NCBI RefSeq assembly: GCF_947259555.1
Contig: NZ_CAMYMD010000100.1
Location: forward strand, 83,361 to 147,360
Direction: 5' to 3'
DNA from: an uncultured Roseovarius sp.
Lineage (GTDB): Bacteria; Pseudomonadota; Alphaproteobacteria; Rhodobacterales; Rhodobacteraceae
Length of the DNA stretch: 64,000 nucleotides
This document shows positions 34,751 to 41,897 of the stretch, piece after piece. The notes under the pieces are model-generated. The model was not told where the DNA came from and did not search any database. It was given only the letters and a program-made list of their open reading frames with translations. Both the position numbers and the translations under genes were made by a program. How positions within the stretch are numbered: position 1 is the stretch's first letter; each line of letters begins with the position of its first letter.

Positions 34751-35081
34751 GATTTCCTTCGACGACTTCCTCGCCGTGGATATCCGCGTCGGACGCGTGA
34801 CCCGCGCCGAGCCCTACCCCGAGGCACGCAAACCCGCGATCAAGCTCTGGGTCGATTTCGGTCCGGAAATCGGCGAGAAAAAATCGAGCGCCCAGATCAC
34901 CGCACATTACACGCCCGAGGCTCTGATCGGGCGTCAGGTTTTGGCGGTGGTGAACTTTCCACCGCGCCAGATCGGCAAGTTTCGGTCCGAAATTCTCGTA
35001 CTCGGGTTGAGCGATGGCAATGACGGTATCGTTCTGATACGACCCGATCAGGACGTTCCCATCGGAGAGAAATTGCAGTGA
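34743..35081 (+). CDS. csaA: tRNA-binding protein, CsaA-like
   Basis: A 112-residue stand-alone EMAPII/Myf-type OB fold: FLAVDIRVGRVTRAEPYPEARKPAIKLWVDFGPEIGEKKSSAQIT, with the C-terminal GKFRSEILVLG. CsaA binds tRNA and has been linked to export chaperone activity in Bacillus. It overlaps proC upstream and the next gene by four bases (ATGA). Confidence 0.9.
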   Translation: MAEISFDDFLAVDIRVGRVTRAEPYPEARKPAIKLWVDFGPEIGEKKSSAQITAHYTPEALIGRQVLAVVNFPPRQIGKFRSEILVLGLSDGNDGIVLIRPDQDVPIGEKLQ

Positions 35082-36034
35082 AACGTATCCTTCTGACCCG
35101 GCCTTTGCCGGATCGCGTGGTCCAAGAGGCCCGCGCCCATTTCGACGTCGAGACACGTGACGACAACACACCGCTCAAGCCCGGCCAGATGCGCGGCGCG
35201 CTTGCGCTCTATGACGGTATCCTGCCGACACTTGGCGACATGTTCGCGGCCGATATTTTCACCGACGCCGAGAATTCGCGCTGCCGGATTCTCGCCAATT
35301 TCGGGGTTGGCTACAACCATATCGACGCCGCCGCGGCCCGCAATGTCGGGATCGCCGTAACCAACACGCCCGGTGCGGTGACAGACGCCACCGCAGACAT
35401 CGCCATGACGCTCATCCTCATGACCGCGCGCCGGGCAGGAGAAGGCGAGCGCATGCTGCGCGCGGGAAAATGGCCCGGCTGGAACCCGACCCAAATGCTC
35501 GGCCTGCATGTCACGGGCAAGACGGTCGGGATCATCGGCATGGGCCGCATCGGCCAGGCCATCGCGCGGCGCTGCCATTTCGGTTTTGGCATGAACGTCG
35601 TTTATCACAACCGCTCGCCCAAGCCGCTCGATTTCGATGCCCGTCAGCTGGAATCGGTGAATGACGTCGCGGCAGCGGCGGACTTTGTCGTCACAGCCGT
35701 ACCCGGCGGCGCCGAAACCCGTCAGTTGATCAATGCACCCGTGTTCGAGGCCATGCGCCCGACGGCGCATTTCATCAACATCGCCCGAGGTGACGTGGTG
35801 GATGAGGCGGCGCTGATCACCGCGCTACAAGACGGCCAGATCGCGGGGGCCGGGCTTGACGTCTACGCGCAAGAGCCGATCGTGCCGGACGCGCTCAAGG
35901 CGATGGAGAACGTCGCCCTGCTTCCGCATCTGGGCACAGCTGCGCTCGAAGTGCGCGAAGCCATGGGATTGATGGCCGTCGAAAACCTGCGCGCGTTCTT
36001 CGCCGAAGAGACCCCGCCCAACCTCGTGAATTGA
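35078..36034 (+). CDS. D-2-hydroxyacid dehydrogenase (glyoxylate/hydroxypyruvate reductase type)
   Basis: A 318-residue NAD(P)-dependent enzyme. The cofactor motif is TVGIIGMGRIGQAIARR near residue 147, the catalytic Arg lies in INIARGDVVDEAAL, the Glu in DVYAQEPIV and the His in LLPHLGTA. It would reduce glyoxylate or hydroxypyruvate. Coupled to csaA through an ATGA overlap and probably last in the proC transcript. Confidence 0.9.
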   Translation: MKRILLTRPLPDRVVQEARAHFDVETRDDNTPLKPGQMRGALALYDGILPTLGDMFAADIFTDAENSRCRILANFGVGYNHIDAAAARNVGIAVTNTPGAVTDATADIAMTLILMTARRAGEGERMLRAGKWPGWNPTQMLGLHVTGKTVGIIGMGRIGQAIARRCHFGFGMNVVYHNRSPKPLDFDARQLESVNDVAAAADFVVTAVPGGAETRQLINAPVFEAMRPTAHFINIARGDVVDEAALITALQDGQIAGAGLDVYAQEPIVPDALKAMENVALLPHLGTAALEVREAMGLMAVENLRAFFAEETPPNLVN

Positions 36035-36084
36035 GGCTGGCCGGGGTATTCGAGTATTTTTGGAACAATGAAAGGCGCGCGCGC

Positions 36085-36435
36085 TCAGGCGTGCGCGGCC
36101 ACCACGATGAACTCGACAAGATGCTTGGGGGTGGCCAGTTTGGCCTCGCCACAGGCGCGGGCCGGCGTATGGCCTTGTGGCACCCAAGCGTCCCAGATCT
36201 CGTTCATTTCGGCAAAATCCTTCATATCCGCCAGCCAGATGGTGGTTTGCAGGATACGCGTCTTGTCGCTGCCGGCCTCGGCGAGCAGGGTATCGACCTT
36301 TTCCAGACAAGTCCGGGTCTGTTCCGTGACCGTGTCTTCGGGGTTGCCGACCTGCCCTGCGAGATAGATCGTGCCATTATGGCTGACGATCTGGCTCATA
36401 CGGGCGCCAGTATGGTGGCGGGTGATGTCGCTCAT
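36085..36435 (-). CDS. RidA family protein
   Basis: A 116-residue member of the Rid/YjgF family, which hydrolyses reactive enamines and imines. It has [21 protein letters not shown], but the C-terminal substrate-binding Arg of canonical RidA is replaced within [26 protein letters not shown]; an Arg in TPARAC may serve. The ATG at 36435 follows AAAGGA. It starts 69 bases downstream of the DoxX-like gene end. Confidence 0.88.
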   Translation of the reverse strand: MSDITRHHTGARMSQIVSHNGTIYLAGQVGNPEDTVTEQTRTCLEKVDTLLAEAGSDKTRILQTTIWLADMKDFAEMNEIWDAWVPQGHTPARACGEAKLATPKHLVEFIVVAAHA

Positions 36436-36503
36436 GAAGTATCCTTTCAACGATGGGTCCGCCCCTTCTAGGTGGACCGCCGCAGCCATGCCAGTGCCAA
36501 TCG

Positions 36504-36983
36504 CTACATCCACCAGCGGGCTCTGTCGTGCCGCGCGAACCATCCCCCAACGCTGAAATGGTCCCGCCGGACAAGCAGCACAAGCGCTATGAAAGCGGCC
36601 AGCACCGCGAGATCGATCACCTGATTTCGGTTAATCGGAAACCCCCTGTCATTCACGGCAAAGGGGTCAAGAAAGCCGTCCCAACGGCGCGTCACGGTAA
36701 AAAAGTGCATGACAAGCAGGCTACCATAGGAAAAATACCGCAGGATACCAAAGGCCGCGAAAGCGCAGATCGCGATCTGGAAACCACCCATCGCGTAAAC
36801 CTGTGCAAGGCTCACATCGACCTCGTCGAAATGGCGTGCAAGGTTCTGATATTGCGTCGGGGTGATCACCTTATGCGCGGCCCACAGGAAAATGAACCAG
36901 ACCAGGCCCAGTCTCAGGATCAGCAGCGCCAATGCATCGGTCTTGTCCTGTGGCGATAGAATGATCTGCTCGTTCATTGCCAT
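36504..36983 (-). CDS. DoxX-like integral membrane protein
   Basis: A 159-residue membrane protein with four hydrophobic segments ([54 protein letters not shown] and [19 protein letters not shown]). The segment order and short loops resemble DoxX-type proteins, whose role is often in redox or respiratory functions, but the match is loose. The ATG at 36983 is placed 10 bases after an AAGGAAGG site; 36977 is an alternative. Confidence 0.55.
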   Translation of the reverse strand: MAMNEQIILSPQDKTDALALLILRLGLVWFIFLWAAHKVITPTQYQNLARHFDEVDVSLAQVYAMGGFQIAICAFAAFGILRYFSYGSLLVMHFFTVTRRWDGFLDPFAVNDRGFPINRNQVIDLAVLAAFIALVLLVRRDHFSVGGWFARHDRARWWM

Positions 36984-37131
36984 GGCACCAACCCTTCCTT
37001 GCAAACACACCCTCGCTAGCGCCGGAATGCCCTGCAATCAAATCACAGCTTGGCGAGGCATGTTTCTTACCTACTCGCTTTGCCTTCGTGCGTGGTTTCT
37101 CACTCGCAGCATTGCACTATTTAGCCAACAG

Positions 37132-37148
37132 ATTATCGTTACGATAAT
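37132..37148. promoter_or_regulatory. 17-bp perfect palindrome upstream of the glucokinase-like gene
   Basis: ATTATCGTTACGATAAT is symmetric about T37140 and ends 24 bases before the start at 37173, in an AT-rich stretch. It is a good candidate operator; the HTH protein encoded in the same transcript is a possible ligand of it. Confidence 0.6.
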
Positions 37149-37172
37149 GTCTTTGGATAAGATGAGGGTTAG

Positions 37173-38231
37173 ATGAGGTTCTTATGTTGCGACTTGGGCG
37201 GCACTACCGCAGATTGGGCGGTTTTTGACACCGATGCTTCGGACTTCATTTTTAGAGTCGCGCTGCACACCTCAGAACACGAGGATTTCTATGAAATGAT
37301 GGATCATTTTCTCGTGTCCTACAGGAATCACATGGGCACTGAGAATTGTATGATCGACAACACGACTTTCGGTGTCGCTGGTCCGACAGATCATATTAGA
37401 GTCTCTCCAACCAACATAGAAGGCTGGGAAATCAACGTCACCACGACCAACGCTATCCTTGAAGATCATGACCATCGTGGATTTTCGTCCATTGTCAACG
37501 ATTTCGAGGCTCTGGGTTATGGTGTCCTTTACATGATGGAGCATGGGTTCTCAAAAGAGGATTATGAACCCGTCTATGGCCGTTTTCGGGTCGGTCCCGT
37601 TCGTGTGGGTGAAGACCAAGGGATAACATCGCTTGTATGCGGACCGGGAACGGGCCTTGGAGTAGCCTGCTTGGTAGACGGGCTCGAAAAGAATGGTTTT
37701 CCCTATATATTCAGCTCCGAAGGCGGACATCAGTCACTCGCACCAGAGACGCCGGAGCAATACCGGCTGTTGGAATCCTCGGGCGTCTTTCGCGGCAAGC
37801 AGTCGTACGAAGACGCTCTATCCCACGTTGGCTTGCGCAACATGTACAACTATTTTCGCAAAGCGGATTACTCTGCGGAACCAAATTACGCGATTCAATC
37901 CAAGGAAATCGTCATGCTTGCGACGAGCGGGAAGGATCAGGCGGCAACCGACACGATAGAGTTGTTCTGCGAGCTCTTAGCTAATTTCTGCGGAAATGCC
38001 GCTTTGGCCTTCAATTGCGACAAGGCGGTTTTTCTGTGGGGCGGGGCGCTGCGTCTAATGCCTGCGGCGCTTCTGAAAACCCGTTTTAAACGTCATTATG
38101 CGGACAGATGTAGCCACAGCGACCGCATCGCGAAAGTGCCGGTCGTTCTGCTTACTAATGCTGATATTCCGCTCCTTGGTTGTGCACATCGTTCGATGTT
38201 TGAAATGGATTTCTTGTTAACTGAGGAGTGA
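37173..38231 (+). CDS. Glucokinase-like sugar kinase
   Basis: A 352-residue ASKHA-fold kinase of the bacterial glucokinase family. The phosphate-1 motif is CDLGGTTADWAVFD (canonical enzymes have GGTNxR), and GPGTGLGVACLVDG and SSEGGHQSLAPETPEQ carry the phosphate and glucose-binding signatures, including the EGGH motif. It is about 30 residues longer than typical Glk. Codon use and base composition are visibly less GC-rich than all neighbours, suggesting acquisition by transfer. The start follows GAGGG. It is followed after three bases by an HTH-membrane protein. Confidence 0.82.
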   Translation: MRFLCCDLGGTTADWAVFDTDASDFIFRVALHTSEHEDFYEMMDHFLVSYRNHMGTENCMIDNTTFGVAGPTDHIRVSPTNIEGWEINVTTTNAILEDHDHRGFSSIVNDFEALGYGVLYMMEHGFSKEDYEPVYGRFRVGPVRVGEDQGITSLVCGPGTGLGVACLVDGLEKNGFPYIFSSEGGHQSLAPETPEQYRLLESSGVFRGKQSYEDALSHVGLRNMYNYFRKADYSAEPNYAIQSKEIVMLATSGKDQAATDTIELFCELLANFCGNAALAFNCDKAVFLWGGALRLMPAALLKTRFKRHYADRCSHSDRIAKVPVVLLTNADIPLLGCAHRSMFEMDFLLTEE

Positions 38232-38234
38232 GCG

Positions 38235-38645
38235 ATGCAATTGTCGCGAATTCGCGCTGATAGAGGTTTGTCAAAGGGTGCAATGGTGCGTGAATTAAGA
38301 ACAGAGATACGGGGGTTTGATCTCAACGAGGCCCTTCTTGACAAGTTTGAAAAAGGACAATTGTCGAGCGCACGTGTAAATGCCATCGAAAAGGCTGTAC
38401 ACGCTGTTTATGGAGTTACCGAAGTCAAGAAGAAAAGGGCGCAAACCTTTCAGAGATTTCGCTTGGGAAGACGCGCAGTGTTTTTTGTCTTGATCGTTTT
38501 TATTCTGTTGATGGCGGCCTTGCTCTCTTTCATGTTTCGTGATCACGAGTTTGTTAAGGAATTTCGCGAGTTGCTTGGCATATTGGCTGCGCTCGCCAGC
38601 GTATTGGGCCTGCTTGCGGGAATTGCACTACGTGATCGTGACTGA
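38235..38645 (+). CDS. HTH-type protein with two C-terminal membrane helices
   Basis: A 136-residue protein I cannot assign to a named family. Residues 1-60 look like an XRE-type helix-turn-helix domain (LSRIRADRGLSKGAMVREL, then LLDKFEKGQLSSARVNAIEKAVHAVYGV). A basic linker VKKKRAQTFQRFRLGRR leads to two hydrophobic helices (AVFFVLIVFILLMAALLSFMF and LLGILAALASVLGLLAGIAL). It would place a DNA-binding domain at the cytoplasmic face of the membrane. It shares the low GC content of the kinase gene just before it, so the two probably moved together. Confidence 0.6.
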   Translation: MQLSRIRADRGLSKGAMVRELRTEIRGFDLNEALLDKFEKGQLSSARVNAIEKAVHAVYGVTEVKKKRAQTFQRFRLGRRAVFFVLIVFILLMAALLSFMFRDHEFVKEFRELLGILAALASVLGLLAGIALRDRD

Positions 38646-38662
38646 AGCTCGACTCTGCAATG

Positions 38663-39010
38663 TCAGCCGCCATGCACTTCGAGACTATCCTTCGGCGCCT
38701 CGGCGCGGTCATGTTTGCCGTAATCCCGGATCACGCTGACGACGCGCAGGCGGTAGTCGTCAAACATCACCTCGCGCCCGAGGCTCTGCGCATGTCGATG
38801 CTCATGAAGCTTGCGCCACCGCTCCACCGCCGCCTCATCCTCCCAAAAACTCAACGACAAGAGCTTGCCGGGATGGGTCAGGCTCTGGAACCGCTCAACG
38901 CTGATGAACCCCTCGACGCCTTCCACCAGCGCGCGCATCTTCGCCGCCATTTCCAGATAAGGCGCCTTTTGCCCCTCTGCCGGTTCCACCTCGAATATGA
39001 TCGCGATCAT
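38663..39010 (-). CDS. Antibiotic biosynthesis monooxygenase (ABM) domain protein
   Basis: A 115-residue dimeric alpha/beta-barrel protein: IAIIFEVEPAEGQKAPYLEMAAKMRALVEGVEGFISVERFQSL and KLLSLSFWEDEAAVERWRKLHEHRHAQ are the ABM signatures. Such domains perform cofactor-free oxygenation, heme degradation or unknown roles. Its start overlaps the NIPSNAP-like gene stop by ATGA. Confidence 0.87.
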   Translation of the reverse strand: MIAIIFEVEPAEGQKAPYLEMAAKMRALVEGVEGFISVERFQSLTHPGKLLSLSFWEDEAAVERWRKLHEHRHAQSLGREVMFDDYRLRVVSVIRDYGKHDRAEAPKDSLEVHGG

Positions 39011-39330
39011 TCCATTTCTCCCCGTGCTGCGGGCACCAGCTTCAGGAAAGTCCGGTCTTCGCGCAACAGAAACTTCTCTTTCTGCGCAAAAGCATAGTTT
39101 TCGCGCCCCAGCGGATCCTCTGCCAGCCGTGCGCGATAAGCCTCGTAATCGGCCAGCGACGCCACGGTGTAGAGGCCATAGGCCAGCGTGCTGCTGCCCT
39201 CATGCGGCGCGAAATACCCGATCAGGTCCGCGCCGCAGCGCGGGATTGCGACCCCCCAGTTGCGCGCGTACCGGACAAATTGGTCCGTCTTGGTCGGGTC
39301 GATATGGTAACGGATCACACAGGTCAGCAT
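39007..39330 (-). CDS. NIPSNAP-family protein
   Basis: A 107-residue ferredoxin-like fold protein: MLTCVIRYHIDPTKTDQFVRYARNWGVAIPRCGADLIGYFAPHEGSSTLAYGLYTVASLADYEAYRARL. The family's biochemical role is not settled. The ATG at 39330 follows AAGGAGG. It forms a two-gene operon with the ABM gene and is divergent from an ArsR regulator. Confidence 0.87.
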   Translation of the reverse strand: MLTCVIRYHIDPTKTDQFVRYARNWGVAIPRCGADLIGYFAPHEGSSTLAYGLYTVASLADYEAYRARLAEDPLGRENYAFAQKEKFLLREDRTFLKLVPAARGEME

Positions 39331-39384
39331 TTGGTCCTCCTTGGCTGGCTGCATTGATCCTAGCCACTTGCGACATGCAAATGC

Positions 39385-39400
39385 TTCGACTATGGTCGAA
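39385..39400. promoter_or_regulatory. Inverted repeat at the ArsR gene start
   Basis: TTCGAC and GTCGAA flank a 4-base centre and end two bases before the ArsR start codon. This is a probable autorepression operator that could also control the divergent NIPSNAP-ABM genes. Confidence 0.5.
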
Positions 39401-39402
39401 CC

Positions 39403-40086
39403 ATGAAAGACGGACCTGATATCGCGCAAATCGCGGCGCTCATCGGTGACCCGGCCCGCGCCAACATCCTGACCGCCTTGATGAGCGGCAGGGCCCTCAC
39501 AGCGTCCGAGTTGGCATCCGAGGCGGGCGTCACCTTGCAAACCGCGTCGTCGCATCTGTCAAAGCTCGAGAATGCCACCCTGATACGGGTGCGCAAGCAG
39601 GGGCGGCACAAGTATTTCACGCTCGGCTCCGAGGATGTGGCCCATGTGCTCGAGGCGCTGATGGGCCTCGCGGCGGGCGCAGGCCAACTGCGCACGCGCC
39701 CCGGGCCACGCGACCGGGCGATGCGCCATGCCCGGGTCTGCTACAACCATCTGGCCGGGGCCATGGGCACCCGGATGTATGACAGCCTGATGGCCCGCGA
39801 CTGCCTGCGCCATGAAGATGACATGCTGCTCCTTACCACCTCGGGGCAGGAGTTTGTCACCCAACTCGGGCTTGACCTCGAAACCCTGCCCTCGCCCCGC
39901 ACGGCGCTGTGCCGTGACTGCCTTGATTGGTCGGATCGCCGGTCTCACCTGGCCGGGCGTCTGGGACGGGGCCTGCTCGCGCATTTCGAAACCCTCGGCT
40001 GGCTCCGGCGCGTACCCGGGAGCCGGATTATCGAGGTCTCCGGCGAGGGGCAGACGTCGTTCGACCGGGCCTTCCCGGTCGTCTGA
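39403..40086 (+). CDS. ArsR-family regulator with a long C-terminal domain
   Basis: A 227-residue protein. Residues 1-95 are a winged helix of the ArsR type (IAALIGDPARANILTALMSGRALTASELASEAGVTLQTASSHLSKLENATLIRVRKQGRHKYFTLGSEDVAHVLEAL). The remaining 130 residues have CRDCLDWSDRRSHLAGRLG, seen in longer family members; the two Cys could be a metal or redox site. It is divergent from the NIPSNAP-ABM genes. Confidence 0.88.
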   Translation: MKDGPDIAQIAALIGDPARANILTALMSGRALTASELASEAGVTLQTASSHLSKLENATLIRVRKQGRHKYFTLGSEDVAHVLEALMGLAAGAGQLRTRPGPRDRAMRHARVCYNHLAGAMGTRMYDSLMARDCLRHEDDMLLLTTSGQEFVTQLGLDLETLPSPRTALCRDCLDWSDRRSHLAGRLGRGLLAHFETLGWLRRVPGSRIIEVSGEGQTSFDRAFPVV

Positions 40087-40134
40087 GACGGGTCGAGTGA
40101 ATAGCGCGGCGGTCGCACAGGCTGTCAATTCGCG

Positions 40135-40166
40135 TTCAGACCAGATTGCGCAAGTCATAAGTCCAG
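40135..40166 (-). promoter_or_regulatory. Two direct repeats upstream of tauR, likely TauR operator
   Basis: On the minus strand CTGGACTTAT (40157-40166) and CTGGTCTGAA (40135-40144) are direct repeats at a 22-base step, two helical turns. Known TauR sites in Rhodobacter are direct repeats close to CTGGACTTAA, and MocR-type regulators bind such paired repeats. This suggests autoregulation. Confidence 0.55.
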
Positions 40167-40180
40167 ACTAGGCTGATCTT

Positions 40181-41683
40181 ATGGCGATTCCGGTTGAGAC
40201 ATTCTTTCTCGCCCCCGAGGCGGAGGGCACCTTGCAGGCGCAGATCCAGCAAATGATCGCGCAAGGCATTCTGTCGGGCCGTTTCCGCAAGGGCGAAAAG
40301 CTGCCTTCGTCGCGCAAACTCGCCGCGCATCTCGGGGTGAGCCGGATCACGGTGACCCTCGCGCTGACCGAGCTACAGGCCAATGACTATCTCGAGGCGC
40401 GCGACCGGTCCGGCTACTACGTCTCGGAAAATGCGCCGGAACCTCCGGCATTCACTACGCCCGCGGCACGCGCCGACACGATCGACTGGTCGCGTGCTTT
40501 GGGGCGGCGCTTCACCGGCGGCGACACCCCCGAGAAGCCGCAGGACTGGGCGCGCTATCGCTATCCGTTCATCTATGGCCAGACCGATCCGGCGCTCTTT
40601 GATCACACCAACTGGCGGCATTGCGCGCTGCGCGCGCTCGGGCAAAAGGACTTTCAGGCGCTGACCGCCGACTACTACGATCAGGACGATCCCGAACTGA
40701 TCGAGTTCATCGCCCGCCACACCTTGCCGCGTCGCGGAATTCTCGCGCAACCCTCTGAAATCCTGGTCACAATGGGCGCGCAGAACGCGCTCTGGCTGAC
40801 CGCCCAGGTGCTGCTGACACAACGCCGCACGGCAGTAATCGAGAACCCCTGCTACCACGCGCTTCGCGATATTCTCATGCAATCGCGCTGTCATCTGACG
40901 CCGGTAGACGTCGACCGAGACGGCCTGCCGCCCGACGCCCTGCCGGATCAGGCCGATGTGATCTTCACCACCCCCAGCCATCAGGCCCCAACCAATGCCA
41001 CCATGCCCCGCGCCCGGCGCGAGGCGCTCTTGGCCAAGGCGGCGGATATGGGCGCACTGATCGTAGAAGATGATTACGAGTTTGAAGTCTCCTTTCTCCG
41101 CGCGCCTCTGCCGGCGCTCAAGTCGCTCGATACCGAGGGTCGGGTGATCTATGTCGGCTCCTTCTCCAAGTCGATCTTTCCGGGCCTGCGCCTTGGCTAC
41201 CTTGTTGGCTCCAAGGCGTTTATCCGCGAATGCCGCGCCCTGCGCGCCTCCGTGTTGCGGCACCCGCCGGGCCATATTCAGCGCACGGCGGCCTATTTTC
41301 TGTCGCTCGGCCATTACGACAGCCTCGTGCGGCGCATGGGGCAGGTGTTCTCCCGCCGCCGCAAGGTCATGGAAGACGCCCTCTCCGAACACGGGCTCGA
41401 CGTCGCCGGACGAGGCGTTTTCGGCGGCTCATCGATCTGGATGGAGGCCCCCGCTCATATCGACATGGGCCAGCTCGACGCGCACCTGCGCAAGCGTGGT
41501 GTACTCGTGGAGCCGGGCACCCCGTTCTTTCATGGTACGAACCGCCCTCGCAATTTTTACCGTCTCGCCTATTCCTCCATCTCGTCGGAGCGCATCGCCC
41601 CGGGCATCGCGCAGCTGGCGCATGAATTGGCAGACCATCCTCTGCGGCCCCGGACCAGCACCAGCTTCGAAATTAATACATAA
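40181..41683 (+). CDS. tauR: TauR-like MocR regulator (GntR HTH fused to aminotransferase domain)
   Basis: A 500-residue regulator. Residues 15-80 form a GntR winged helix (QIQQMIAQGILSGRFRKGEKLPSSRKLAAHLGVSRITVTLALTELQANDYL). Residues 115-490 are a class I aminotransferase-like domain, with the PLP lysine at K330 in YVGSFSKSIFPGLRLGYLVG and the VEDDYEFEV aspartate. In Rhodobacter, TauR activates taurine catabolism; here it precedes xsc, so it is the likely activator of the operon in response to taurine or a related aminosulfonate. Confidence 0.87.
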   Translation: MAIPVETFFLAPEAEGTLQAQIQQMIAQGILSGRFRKGEKLPSSRKLAAHLGVSRITVTLALTELQANDYLEARDRSGYYVSENAPEPPAFTTPAARADTIDWSRALGRRFTGGDTPEKPQDWARYRYPFIYGQTDPALFDHTNWRHCALRALGQKDFQALTADYYDQDDPELIEFIARHTLPRRGILAQPSEILVTMGAQNALWLTAQVLLTQRRTAVIENPCYHALRDILMQSRCHLTPVDVDRDGLPPDALPDQADVIFTTPSHQAPTNATMPRARREALLAKAADMGALIVEDDYEFEVSFLRAPLPALKSLDTEGRVIYVGSFSKSIFPGLRLGYLVGSKAFIRECRALRASVLRHPPGHIQRTAAYFLSLGHYDSLVRRMGQVFSRRRKVMEDALSEHGLDVAGRGVFGGSSIWMEAPAHIDMGQLDAHLRKRGVLVEPGTPFFHGTNRPRNFYRLAYSSISSERIAPGIAQLAHELADHPLRPRTSTSFEINT

Positions 41684-41693
41684 ACTCAAAAGG

Positions 41694-41719
41694 TTAAAGC
41701 AACGTTACGGTCGTTTCAA
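41694..41719 (+). repeat. Degenerate fragment resembling the 104-bp repeat
   Basis: After the tauR stop the sequence begins TTAAAGCAA, as in the repeat, and then continues ACGTTACGGTCGTTTCAA, which resembles the GCGTTACGACTGTTTCAA of its second hairpin (about 14 of 18). The middle of the element is missing. Probably an old deleted copy, though chance similarity is not excluded. Confidence 0.4.
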
Positions 41720-41897
41720 ATCAACGCCAACGCCTAAATAATATCCATTATTGATACCAATGTTCTCATTATTTTACATTTTTGGCTTTATCTGCCATAT
41801 TCAACTGGCCCTAGAAGCGGCCCACCGCCGCCGCTAATGTCTGCACAGATGTTCAAGCCAAGCACGATGTCCGTGCCTGACCCGAAGGATAGCCCTA

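Noticed and set aside
41809..41818. CTGGCCCTAG upstream of xsc as a TauR half-site
   Set aside because: Only 7 of 10 positions fit and no second repeat lies at a suitable distance, so I did not annotate it.
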